Source of the DNA: Clostridia bacterium
GTDB lineage: Bacteria; Bacillota; Clostridia; Oscillospirales; Acutalibacteraceae
Direction of reading: 5' to 3'
Assembly: GCA_017501865.1 (NCBI GenBank)
Contig: JAFVWD010000301.1
Span: 1-5,806 of the forward strand
DNA: 5,806 nucleotides
Of the stretch, positions 1 to 5,806 are shown one piece after another. Position 1 is the first letter of the stretch; every line of letters starts with the position of its first letter. The notes beneath the pieces are model-generated. The model ran no database searches, had not been told where the DNA came from, and worked only from the letters and a program-made list of their open reading frames with translations. Made by a program: the position numbers and the translations under genes.

Positions 1-1160
1 ATATTCTCGAACAACAGGTTAACACTATTCACCTGTAAATTCCTGATATCTGTTTTTCTTAAAACAGATATTGCTTCATTTTCCTTTTTCTCTTTAATTA
101 AGGCACTTGCTACAATTATATTTGCTTCAGTTACATGGATTTCTGCCGTGTAAAGCAAAGGCGAAACAAAATTAACATGAGCAGCCGATACACCTTTTTT
201 ATAAGCCGTTAAATTTTTGGTGTATTCTTTCCCTGTCTTTATAACACCGCTATAGTCTTCATCTGAATAATATTTCTTGAGCTTCATATATTGAAGGTCT
301 ATATTTATAAATTCAGAATCTTTAAAATTCTTCTCGCACCAATCTGCCCAACTATAAAATTCAGAGTTTTTATCAACATAAAGAAAAAGTGCTATCTGTC
401 TTGCGCACGCAGGTCCTGTCACACTCCAGAACTTTGCCGTGTTTTTGCCTTTTTTCAAAACATCCATTCCGTATGCAGAAAAATATGCTCTTTTTTCTTC
501 GTTATTACCTGAAGATTCGAGACACTGCATAATATATTTTATATTTTGAGGCTCGTCCTTCAGCATACTCTCAAGAATTTCTAAATTTCTTTTCTCTTTT
601 TTCTTTGTATCTCCCGGTGTAATCTCTACATATCCATCATGGTCGAGTATTGTATTTTTCAATATATATATGCTCTTGTAATCGTCAACATAAAACTGCT
701 CGTGTATTCTGCCTGAATAACGGTTACCTGTTTCCGTTTTCATCATACGTACAGCATTAAAATCTACATATTCTCCATTTAACTGAGTACTCTTGTAATT
801 TCTTTGAATAACAGAGGCAACCGTTTTAGTTTTGCTCTCAGGCCCTTTAAGAAAATCTACTAATTCTTTAATATCGGGTACAAGATATTCATCTGCATCA
901 ACTGTTAAAAACCATTCGCCCGTCGCTTTATCTATAACTGCATTTCTCGCCGCAGAAAAATCGTTAACCCATTCAAAGTCAAAAATCACATCTGCATACC
1001 TTGAAGCAATTTCACGGGTATTATCAGTAGAGCCTGTATCTGCAATAATCAATTCACAGGGGATTGCCTGTCTCAACGGTGCAAGAGCATTAAGACATTT
1101 TTCTAATGAACGTTCTTCATTTTTTACAATCATACCAATGGATAATAATGGTTGTGACAT
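1..1160 (-). CDS. Family 2 glycosyltransferase with helical C-terminal extension (3' end cut by window edge)
   Basis: This is a cytosolic GT-A fold glycosyltransferase. It would transfer a sugar from a nucleotide-sugar donor to an unknown acceptor. The frame is open from an ATG at 1160 to the window edge, giving 386 codons with no stop, so the C-terminus is missing. The start is supported by an SD GAGGTG (1166-1171), 5 nt upstream. Residues 7-21 (SIGMIVKNEERSLEK) are the typical GT2 opening. ADTGSTDNT (40-48) is the nucleotide-binding strand and turn. FSAARN (68-73) precedes the metal-binding DxD-like motif VDADEY (87-92). RIHEQ (151-155) and HDGY (174-177) are familiar from clostridial GT2 proteins related to SunS and the beta-4-glucosyltransferase-like group. 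Residues from about 185 look alpha-helical, and such proteins often carry TPR-like repeats there. I see no signal peptide or membrane segment. It has its own promoter and follows a terminator, so it is probably not in the murD operon. The substrate cannot be read; cell-wall, capsule or protein glycosylation are all possible. Confidence 0.9.
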   Translation of the reverse strand, partial: MSQPLLSIGMIVKNEERSLEKCLNALAPLRQAIPCELIIADTGSTDNTREIASRYADVIFDFEWVNDFSAARNAVIDKATGEWFLTVDADEYLVPDIKELVDFLKGPESKTKTVASVIQRNYKSTQLNGEYVDFNAVRMMKTETGNRYSGRIHEQFYVDDYKSIYILKNTILDHDGYVEITPGDTKKKEKRNLEILESMLKDEPQNIKYIMQCLESSGNNEEKRAYFSAYGMDVLKKGKNTAKFWSVTGPACARQIALFLYVDKNSEFYSWADWCEKNFKDSEFINIDLQYMKLKKYYSDEDYSGVIKTGKEYTKNLTAYKKGVSAAHVNFVSPLLYTAEIHVTEANIIVASALIKEKKENEAISVLRKTDIRNLQVNSVNLLFEN

Positions 1161-1198
1161 AATTACACCTCATATATTATGTAATAATACTATATTAT

Positions 1199-1227
1199 AG
1201 TATATCAAAATGCGTTCTTTTTTACAA
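1199..1227 (-). promoter_or_regulatory. Sigma-A-like promoter of the glycosyltransferase gene
   Basis: Reading the minus strand, a -35 TTGTAA (1227-1222) is followed by exactly 17 nt and then a -10 TATACT (1204-1199). This matches 4 of 6 and 5 of 6 consensus bases. Transcription would start near 1192, giving a leader of about 30 nt that contains the GAGGTG ribosome-binding site. The promoter lies just downstream of the terminator that ends the murD-phosphoesterase unit, which fits independent expression of the glycosyltransferase. The surrounding DNA is very AT-rich, so chance TATA-like matches are easy to find; the exact spacing is the main support. Confidence 0.6.
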
Positions 1228-1235
1228 TAGCCTAT

Positions 1236-1278
1236 AATAAAACACCCTGCCATTCAAAACAAAGCTTTGAACGGCAGG
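1236..1278 (-). terminator. Rho-independent terminator after the phosphoesterase gene
   Basis: On the minus strand a 13-bp stem, CCTGCCGTTCAAA paired with TTTGAATGGCAGG (1278-1266 and 1258-1246), encloses a 7-nt loop. It is followed by GTGTTTTATT (1245-1236) as the U-rich tract. The stem starts 27 nt beyond the stop codon of the phosphoesterase. The single non-Watson-Crick position (1252/1272) is a G-U wobble in the minus-strand RNA but an A-C mismatch in plus-strand RNA. This supports the minus orientation, as does the absence of any plus-strand gene ending here. Confidence 0.85.
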
Positions 1279-1305
1279 ATATCAATATTTTATAAAGTGA
1301 AAATT

Positions 1306-2544
1306 TTATTCTACAGGTTCAGCAGGAGCTGTTGTGTCCGGAACCTCCGGCATCATTTCACCAAAACCGTGAGCAAGGTTTTTCAAAGTGTCCCTGAATA
1401 AATCCATGAGCATATCAAATAAAGGGAAAAGAAGATTTGAAATACTGTAGCTGAATTCACTTCTTTCACCGCTGTCTGCTATTTCAGAACCACTTTTTGT
1501 AGCTAATTCACTTGATGTTAATTCATATGTACAATAGCTGTCAAGGTCACCCTCATCAAGCTCAATAATTCTTGCGCCCTGAAGCATATTATTGTAATAA
1601 GAATGATATGTAGCACCCGGAGTCTGAACAAGATCAACACCGTCAATATCTGCAACGAAGCTGTTAACGTGGTCGTGACCTACAACAACTGCAAGAACAT
1701 CGCCGCCTTCAACGAGTGCATCCCATTGACCGTCGCTACCGAAGCCTGAACAGCTCTTTTCGAAAATGTAGCCGTCAAACTCATTTACCTTAGGAATATA
1801 AGAGTAAACGCCGCCATCATTGAAGTTATATGTAAGCTCGCCCATACTTACAGGACTTTCATAGAAAAGCTCTTCAACAGCTTCTTTAGGAATAATATGC
1901 TGGAACATAATTGAAGGAACTACTTCGCCGCCATTTTCCTGTGCAAGAGCATCTCTTGTTTCCTGATACCATTTAATCTGATCTTCTCTTACCCAGTCAT
2001 AGCCGAGCCATTCACCTTGCGCATCATGAAGTGAAGAACCTGAATCCATAAACCAAAGGTTAAAAGCAACTTCATTACCTTTGCTTGAAAGGATTGTAAG
2101 GTTATGGTTTGCACAACCGTGAAGAGCAGGATCTGCATCGTAAGCTAAGCAACCTTCATATTTCTGATACTCAGCCAATTGCTCCTCAAGTGGGAAGTTT
2201 TCAACCTCAGGGTCGTGGTTACCAAAAACCAATGAGAAAGGAACTCCTCTTTCAACAATAGGTGTCAATAATTGTTCATAGGCACGAACATCATTTGTCA
2301 TAATGTTGTCGCCATCAAAAACAATCAAATCAGGCTTTGAATAATCAATAGCTTCTTTAATGAAAGAAATCATTGCTGTTTCAATCGGATATGTGTCCTG
2401 TACGTCAGCAAGAACGAGAATTTTGAATGTGCCGTTCTTGTTGAATCTTAATCTGCCGTCATTATCTGCACCGGCAGCAAATGAAGTTACAGATAAAGAA
2501 AATAACATACTGACAACCAGTACAATAGAAATAATCTTTTTCAT
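1306..2544 (-). CDS. Secreted calcineurin-like metallophosphoesterase (Dcr2/PAP29-like group)
   Basis: This is a predicted extracellular or surface-retained phosphoesterase of 412 residues with a two-metal active site. A signal peptide is clear: a KK n-region, a hydrophobic core at about 4-21, and a likely cleavage after A26 (AGA/DN). Metal-ligand motifs run in order: DVQ (47-49), GDN (78-80), GNHD (108-111), H216 in FQHIIP, and GHDHVN (289-294). This is the full calcineurin-like set, except that the His of the usual first-motif DxH is Gln. From memory, related clostridial secreted proteins often show the same DxQ, so it need not mean inactivity. The last 47 residues are unusual: an amphipathic hydrophobic stretch (about 366-396), then an acidic Pro/Thr/Ala tail, with no LPxTG sorting motif. 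The start is set by an SD AGGAGA (2552-2557), 7 nt from the ATG. It follows murD by 25 bp and is probably cotranscribed with it, then terminated at 1246-1278. The substrate is unknown; envelope phosphoesters, nucleotides and phosphate scavenging are all possible. Confidence 0.92.
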   Translation of the reverse strand: MKKIISIVLVVSMLFSLSVTSFAAGADNDGRLRFNKNGTFKILVLADVQDTYPIETAMISFIKEAIDYSKPDLIVFDGDNIMTNDVRAYEQLLTPIVERGVPFSLVFGNHDPEVENFPLEEQLAEYQKYEGCLAYDADPALHGCANHNLTILSSKGNEVAFNLWFMDSGSSLHDAQGEWLGYDWVREDQIKWYQETRDALAQENGGEVVPSIMFQHIIPKEAVEELFYESPVSMGELTYNFNDGGVYSYIPKVNEFDGYIFEKSCSGFGSDGQWDALVEGGDVLAVVVGHDHVNSFVADIDGVDLVQTPGATYHSYYNNMLQGARIIELDEGDLDSYCTYELTSSELATKSGSEIADSGERSEFSYSISNLLFPLFDMLMDLFRDTLKNLAHGFGEMMPEVPDTTAPAEPVE

Positions 2545-2569
2545 AAAACAATCTCCTATTCTTTTAAAG

Positions 2570-3880
2570 TCATTTACAATATTTTACTACTAAATCTTTA
2601 AAGTGTCTACCCTTTTCTTCAAAATTTTTATAAAAATTATAGCTTGCAGCTGCAGGTGAGAAAAGGCACACACCATTTTCAGGAGTATTTTCCCTTGCCA
2701 TTATTACTGCTTCTTCCATGTTTTCTGCGTAAAAAGCATTTATTCCTGCGTTTCGCAATCTGACATCATCTAAAATATCATGACCTGTTTCAGGAAGCCC
2801 TATTAAATTCTGAATATCACAATCACTGAGGTACTCTATAAAATCGCTGTAATCAATGCCCCTGTCCAATCCGCCGAAAATCAATGTTGTAACATTACCA
2901 AGTGCCTTTATTGCACCCATAACAGCAGTCGGTATTGTTGCAATACTGTCGTTATAGTAAGAAGCTCCCTTGAATTTTCCGACAAACTCCATTCTGTGCT
3001 CGATGCCTGAAAATTCCTTTACCGCTTTTCTTATACTGTCGTCTGAAACCCCGAAGCACTTTACCGCAGCAACTGCATATGCAATATCCTGCCTGTTATG
3101 CGTACCCTTAAGATGCTCTGTACTCTTCCAGAGTTCATTCACAAATTCATTATTTTCAGCATAACTGAAACCAACCTCGACAATACTGCCGTTTATTGCA
3201 TCTTTCAGATTAAGATTATGTCCTACATCCTGTTCATTGTTGTAAATAAAAAAGTCGTTTTCAGTCTGAAATCTCGTTATATTGAGCTTAGCATTTGCAT
3301 AGCCGTAAAAACCGTCTTTATAATGATCAAGATGCTCTTCGTATATATTTACAAGAACAGCAACCTTGGGGGATGCCTTTGTAAATTCAAGCTGATGCGA
3401 GGACATCTCTATTACCGCAATTAAATCCTCACTCTCATCTGCCTTTTCAAAAACAGGAACACCTATATTACCTATAAGACAGGTATTTTTACCATCAGCC
3501 TTCAGCATTTCATAAATCAGTGTTGAAGTGGTAGTTTTACCTTTAGAGCCGGTAATTCCGATAACCGTTGGCTTTGCAAATCTGAGAAACATATCTGTCT
3601 GACAGGTTATTTCCGTAGCTTCGGAATATTTCACAGATTCTAAGAATGCAATTCCGGGACTCTTAAATACCAAATCAAAATCATTCAGGTAAGAAAGATA
3701 ATCGTCACCGCAAATCAAATCAGTATTTTCATCCTCAAGCTTTATAAGATTTTTATCTGCTATTGTGATTTTTTTATCCGGCAAATGTTTTCTTATATAA
3801 TTATAAGTAGAAACACCTTCCCTGCCGTAACCGAGAATAAGTATTTTTTTGTCTTTTATATATTCAATTATTTGCGACAT
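2570..3880 (-). CDS. murD: UDP-N-acetylmuramoyl-L-alanine--glutamate ligase MurD
   Basis: This cytosolic Mur ligase uses ATP to add glutamate (D-Glu in the standard pathway) to UDP-MurNAc-L-Ala in peptidoglycan synthesis. At 436 residues it has normal family length. The N-terminal Rossmann-like UDP-binding domain begins with ILILGYGREG (13-22). The central ATPase domain has the P-loop GITGSKGKTTT (108-118), EMSSHQLE (158-165), HLDHY (183-187), and the lysine in NAKLNI (K198) that is carbamylated in characterised MurD. GTHNRQD (259-265) and EHR (294-296) lead into the C-terminal glutamate-binding domain, with GGLDRG (336-341) and SPAAASYNFYKNFEEKGR (408-425). One departure is NDSIAT (310-315) where well-known MurDs have NDSKAT. 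The SD GGAGAGG (3886-3892), 5 nt from the ATG, fixes the start. The gene lies downstream of the cyclase gene across a hairpin, and I find no strong promoter of its own. The phosphoesterase follows by 25 bp. Assignment to the MurD family is very secure; the glutamate isomer used is assumed from the family. Confidence 0.95.
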   Translation of the reverse strand: MSQIIEYIKDKKILILGYGREGVSTYNYIRKHLPDKKITIADKNLIKLEDENTDLICGDDYLSYLNDFDLVFKSPGIAFLESVKYSEATEITCQTDMFLRFAKPTVIGITGSKGKTTTSTLIYEMLKADGKNTCLIGNIGVPVFEKADESEDLIAVIEMSSHQLEFTKASPKVAVLVNIYEEHLDHYKDGFYGYANAKLNITRFQTENDFFIYNNEQDVGHNLNLKDAINGSIVEVGFSYAENNEFVNELWKSTEHLKGTHNRQDIAYAVAAVKCFGVSDDSIRKAVKEFSGIEHRMEFVGKFKGASYYNDSIATIPTAVMGAIKALGNVTTLIFGGLDRGIDYSDFIEYLSDCDIQNLIGLPETGHDILDDVRLRNAGINAFYAENMEEAVIMARENTPENGVCLFSPAAASYNFYKNFEEKGRHFKDLVVKYCK

Positions 3881-3915
3881 TGCAACCTCTCCGCAACTAA
3901 CTTAAATTTAAATTC

Positions 3916-3953
3916 CCGCTTTTCATTACGGGTAAAACCTTAACGAAAAGCGG
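3916..3953 (-). terminator. Hairpin terminator (possibly leaky) after the diguanylate cyclase gene
   Basis: In the minus-strand RNA, CCGCUUUUCGUUA (3953-3941) pairs with UAAUGAAAAGCGG (3928-3916), making 13 bp with one G-U wobble; the loop can add a small GGU/ACC inner stem. The wobble would be an A-C mismatch in plus-strand RNA, so the minus reading is favoured. The hairpin begins 19 nt after the cyclase stop. The trailing sequence GGAATTTAAATTT is a poor U-tract broken by A residues, so termination may be partial. The hairpin ends only 35 bp before the murD start codon, so it could alternatively act as a processing site or an attenuator between the two genes. Confidence 0.7.
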
Positions 3954-3972
3954 ACTTTTAATTTATAATTTA

Positions 3973-5280
3973 TTACTCGGCAAAAGCATAGCCGTTTTTA
4001 CCGTGTTTTTTAACGTAATACATAGCTTCATCTGATTTCTCAAACAAATCATTATAATCCATACCTGTTTCAGGATAAATACCAATACCTATTGAACAGG
4101 ACATTACCTTATCCTTAGCCTTTTCAAGCTTAACACTGTGGCAAATCTTTTCTATTTCCTTTGCCTTTTCTTCAACAAGCTCCTTTACATCGCCAAGGCC
4201 GTTAACAAATATTACAAACTCCTCACCGCCGACACGACCTAAAATATCAGTCGAACGGAATGCAAGCGTCAGCTTACTTGTAAACTCGCGAAGGAATATG
4301 TCACCTTCATGATGACCGTATGTATCGTTAAGCATTTTAAAATCATCAATATCAATAAGGAACATTGTACCGGGTTCATTAGGATATTCTTTAATAAGCT
4401 CATTGATTTTAAGACCTGTTGAAACCTTGTTGAGGAATCCTGTAAGCTGATCTGTTTCAGCCTGAGCTATAAGCTTCGATTTCTCTTTCTTCTCTTTATC
4501 AATATCTGTCATAGTACCTATAAAACGAACTGCATTGCCGTCATTATCAAAAATAGAAGCAAATTTTATACGATACCAGACGCTGTCATTACGTTGATTT
4601 ATAATTCTTGCGTCAAAGATATTAATTCTCTTTCCTGAAAGTGCATTGCTGACAGCCTCAATGAAAAGAGGTATATCTCTGTGGTCAAAAACATTACCGT
4701 ATGTAATGTACTCAATTGCATCTTCAACTCTTGTAGCAGTACGAAGAGTACGGAGAATTTTTGGTGAGCACTCCAAAACATCTGATGCAACATCATAATT
4801 AAAGAGTATATCATCAGAAATTTCTTCAACGAGCTCATATCTTTCTTTTTCTTCCTGAATTTTCAACTGAAGACGTTTCATTTCAGTAATATCTACAATA
4901 TTACAAATGAACCTCTGCTCGCCCTCTTTTGCATTATGCGGTTTTCTTACTGAAAAGAGTGCCCAGGCAACATCGCCGTTTTTCTTATTACAACGACATT
5001 CGAACTTCTGAACCTCACCCGGTTTATAATCTGTGTTAACACGGGATATAATATTCATAAAGTCATTGTAGTGGAAAAGATTGAGTCTTACCTCAGGTGA
5101 AAGTTCTTCATACTCATCTCTTGTATATCCGAAAAGACTGAAAAATCCTTCGTTTGTATATTCAAGCTTAACACCGTCAGCGTGAGGGCAAACCATAGCA
5201 ATACCCGCAACAGTTTCACTTAAAATCATTTCAAGTTCAACTTTTTCGAGCTCGCTCTCCATCATACCGCCGTATCTCAT
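3973..5280 (-). CDS. Cytosolic PAS-PAS-GGDEF diguanylate cyclase
   Basis: This 435-residue protein would condense two GTP into the second messenger c-di-GMP. Domain order: PAS1 at about 17-135 (YTNEGFFSLFGYTRDEYEEL at 41-60, PAC end near ICNIVDITE), PAS2 at about 146-262 (ending VRFIGTMTDI), a charged helical linker, then GGDEF at about 272-435. The cyclase core looks intact: DQLTGFLNK (277-285), IDIDDFKMLNDTYGH (309-323) with metal-binding D310, and the active-site loop GGEEF (351-355). The product-inhibition I-site RxxD is present at R342-D345, five residues before GGEEF, so feedback inhibition is expected. There is no signal peptide or membrane helix, so the PAS domains presumably sense an internal ligand or redox state; the cue is unknown. 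I see no EAL or HD-GYP domain. M1 is chosen because AAAGGTGG (5290-5297) lies 9 nt upstream; M6 and M7 have no better-placed SD. It is transcribed from the promoter at 5343-5371, divergently from the SufC-like gene. Confidence 0.95.
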   Translation of the reverse strand: MRYGGMMESELEKVELEMILSETVAGIAMVCPHADGVKLEYTNEGFFSLFGYTRDEYEELSPEVRLNLFHYNDFMNIISRVNTDYKPGEVQKFECRCNKKNGDVAWALFSVRKPHNAKEGEQRFICNIVDITEMKRLQLKIQEEKERYELVEEISDDILFNYDVASDVLECSPKILRTLRTATRVEDAIEYITYGNVFDHRDIPLFIEAVSNALSGKRINIFDARIINQRNDSVWYRIKFASIFDNDGNAVRFIGTMTDIDKEKKEKSKLIAQAETDQLTGFLNKVSTGLKINELIKEYPNEPGTMFLIDIDDFKMLNDTYGHHEGDIFLREFTSKLTLAFRSTDILGRVGGEEFVIFVNGLGDVKELVEEKAKEIEKICHSVKLEKAKDKVMSCSIGIGIYPETGMDYNDLFEKSDEAMYYVKKHGKNGYAFAE

Positions 5281-5342
5281 CTTTTAGTCCCACCTTTGTA
5301 GAATTTAGTCAATTTTGCAGACATAAACTATATATATTTGTG

Positions 5343-5371
5343 ATTATAACACATTTTTTTGCATTTAACAA
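5343..5371 (-). promoter_or_regulatory. Sigma-A-like promoter of the diguanylate cyclase gene
   Basis: Reading the minus strand, a -35 TTGTTA (5371-5366) and a perfect -10 TATAAT (5348-5343) are separated by 17 nt. A run of seven A residues (5380-5374) just upstream of the -35 could act as an UP-like element. Transcription would start near 5336, leaving a leader of about 55 nt that carries the AAAGGTGG ribosome-binding site. The leader is too short for a c-di-GMP riboswitch, and I see none. Confidence 0.75.
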
Positions 5372-5388
5372 GGTTTTTTTGAAAAGAC

Positions 5389-5417
5389 TTGAATAAAGTA
5401 AGAAAATTTTATATAAT
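5389..5417 (+). promoter_or_regulatory. Sigma-A-like promoter of the SufC-like gene
   Basis: A -35 TTGAAT (5389-5394) and a perfect -10 TATAAT (5412-5417) are separated by 17 nt. The predicted start near 5424 gives a leader of about 55 nt. Only 17 bp lie between this -35 box and the -35 box of the divergent cyclase promoter, so a regulator bound between them could affect both. The imperfect dyad around CTTAAG near 5436 is too weak to call an operator. Confidence 0.72.
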
Positions 5418-5478
5418 TTATATGCTATTTACGTCTTAAGTATGTAGAATATTATTATATTATTAATTGGTGAATTAT

Positions 5479-5806
5479 ATGTTAGAATTAGTTAATTTGT
5501 CATTCAGAGTCAATGATGACGGCGAAAACAAAGAAATTCTGAATGATGTTTCCCTTACCCTTGACGATGGTAAATTTCTTGTTATTACAGGCCCTAACGG
5601 CGGGGGTAAATCTACCCTTGCAAAGCTTATTATGGGTATTGAAAAGCCTACAGGCGGTAAAATTATATGGAACGGTACTGACATTACAGATATGTCAATT
5701 ACTGAAAGAGCAAAGCTCGGAATAGGCTATGCCTTTCAGCAGCCTCCCCGCTTTAAAGGGCTTACTGTAAGAGATTTATTAAGTCTTTCTCACGGCAGCA
5801 CTTTGC
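5479..5806 (+). CDS. sufC: SufC-like ABC ATPase, N-terminal part (3' end cut by window edge)
   Basis: This is a soluble ABC-type ATPase, most likely the SufC subunit that powers SufB/SufD scaffold proteins in Fe-S cluster assembly. Only the first 109 codons are in the window. Walker A is GPNGGGKST (38-46). The Q-loop lies in YAFQQPPRFKGL (84-95), and ITERAKLGIG (74-83) precedes it. The combination of an ERAKLGI segment with an AFQ(Q)P Q-loop is what I recall from clostridial and archaeal SufC proteins, rather than from transport ATPases. The ABC signature, Walker B and H-loop lie beyond the edge, so the assignment is not complete. The start ATG has GGTGA (5469-5473), 5 nt upstream, which matches the 3' end of 16S rRNA; the promoter is at 5389-5417. 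A SufB/SufD-family gene just downstream would confirm the role. The alternative is an ATPase of an unrelated ABC transporter. Confidence 0.7.
   Translation, partial: MLELVNLSFRVNDDGENKEILNDVSLTLDDGKFLVITGPNGGGKSTLAKLIMGIEKPTGGKIIWNGTDITDMSITERAKLGIGYAFQQPPRFKGLTVRDLLSLSHGSTL

Noticed and set aside
291..512. Open frame of 73 codons on the plus strand
   Set aside because: It is antisense to the glycosyltransferase, whose frame stays open through this part, and its predicted protein is low-complexity with no family resemblance.
832..1200. Open frame of 122 codons on the plus strand
   Set aside because: It runs antisense to the N-terminal catalytic region of the glycosyltransferase, has no recognisable domain and no good ribosome-binding site, and ends inside the promoter region of that gene.
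1246..1278. Inverted repeat considered as a mobile-element end or operator
   Set aside because: Its position 27 nt after a stop codon, its G-U pair in the minus-strand RNA and the trailing U-rich tract fit an intrinsic terminator, and no transposase or partner repeat is present.
1309..1350. LPxTG-type sorting signal at the phosphoesterase C-terminus
   Set aside because: The tail has PDTTAPAEPVE with no LPxTG-like pentapeptide, no hydrophobic segment after it and no basic end.
2360..2593. Plus-strand open frame across the phosphoesterase start and the gap to murD
   Set aside because: It is antisense to the signal peptide and first metal motif of the phosphoesterase and has no protein-like features.
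2970..3424. Two overlapping plus-strand open frames
   Set aside because: Both are antisense to murD across well-conserved ligase motifs and show no domain of their own.
4599..4838. Second minus-strand frame inside the cyclase gene
   Set aside because: It is an alternative frame of the PAS2 coding region, whose main frame is intact and well conserved.
5281..5336. Possible c-di-GMP riboswitch in the cyclase leader
   Set aside because: The leader is only about 55 nt long, AT-rich, and shows no paired-helix architecture of either known c-di-GMP riboswitch class.
5475..5725. Open frames on both strands overlapping the SufC-like gene
   Set aside because: They overlap the Walker A and Q-loop coding region, which is clearly read in the plus frame starting at 5479.

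Overview
The window looks like part of a low-GC, Gram-positive Clostridia chromosome, plausibly a gut Ruminococcaceae- or Lachnospiraceae-type organism. This rests on several things seen here: AT-rich intergenic DNA, strong purine-rich Shine-Dalgarno (SD) sites, sigma-A-like promoters with 17-bp spacers, a short Gram-positive-style signal peptide, and protein sequences resembling clostridial homologues. The taxonomic placement is inference. All five genes look like ordinary chromosomal genes. I see no RNA gene, insertion sequence, CRISPR array or other mobile element.

Layout. Four genes lie on the minus strand and one on the plus strand. At the left edge is a family 2 glycosyltransferase (1-1160, minus), whose C-terminus runs off the window. 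It has its own promoter (1199-1227). Upstream of it is a minus-strand pair in which murD (2570-3880) is followed 25 bp later by a secreted calcineurin-like metallophosphoesterase (1306-2544). A 13-bp hairpin terminator at 1246-1278 closes that pair. Upstream of murD is a cytosolic PAS-PAS-GGDEF diguanylate cyclase (3973-5280), separated from murD by a second hairpin (3916-3953). The cyclase and a SufC-like ABC ATPase (5479 onward, plus, cut by the right edge) are transcribed divergently from two back-to-back promoters in the 198-bp gap 5281-5478.

Functionally, murD builds the peptidoglycan stem peptide in the cytosol. The phosphoesterase acts outside the cell on an unknown phosphoester, and the glycosyltransferase modifies an unknown acceptor. 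The cyclase makes c-di-GMP, probably under PAS sensory control and with product inhibition at an intact I-site. The SufC-like ATPase would power Fe-S cluster assembly. Most genes therefore touch the cell envelope or signalling, but nothing shows that they form a single system.

No clearly new biological system is visible. The points most worth a second look are the non-canonical MurD active-site segment (DSIAT in place of DSKAT), the unusual C-terminal tail of the phosphoesterase, and the lack of an obvious murD promoter downstream of the cyclase hairpin.
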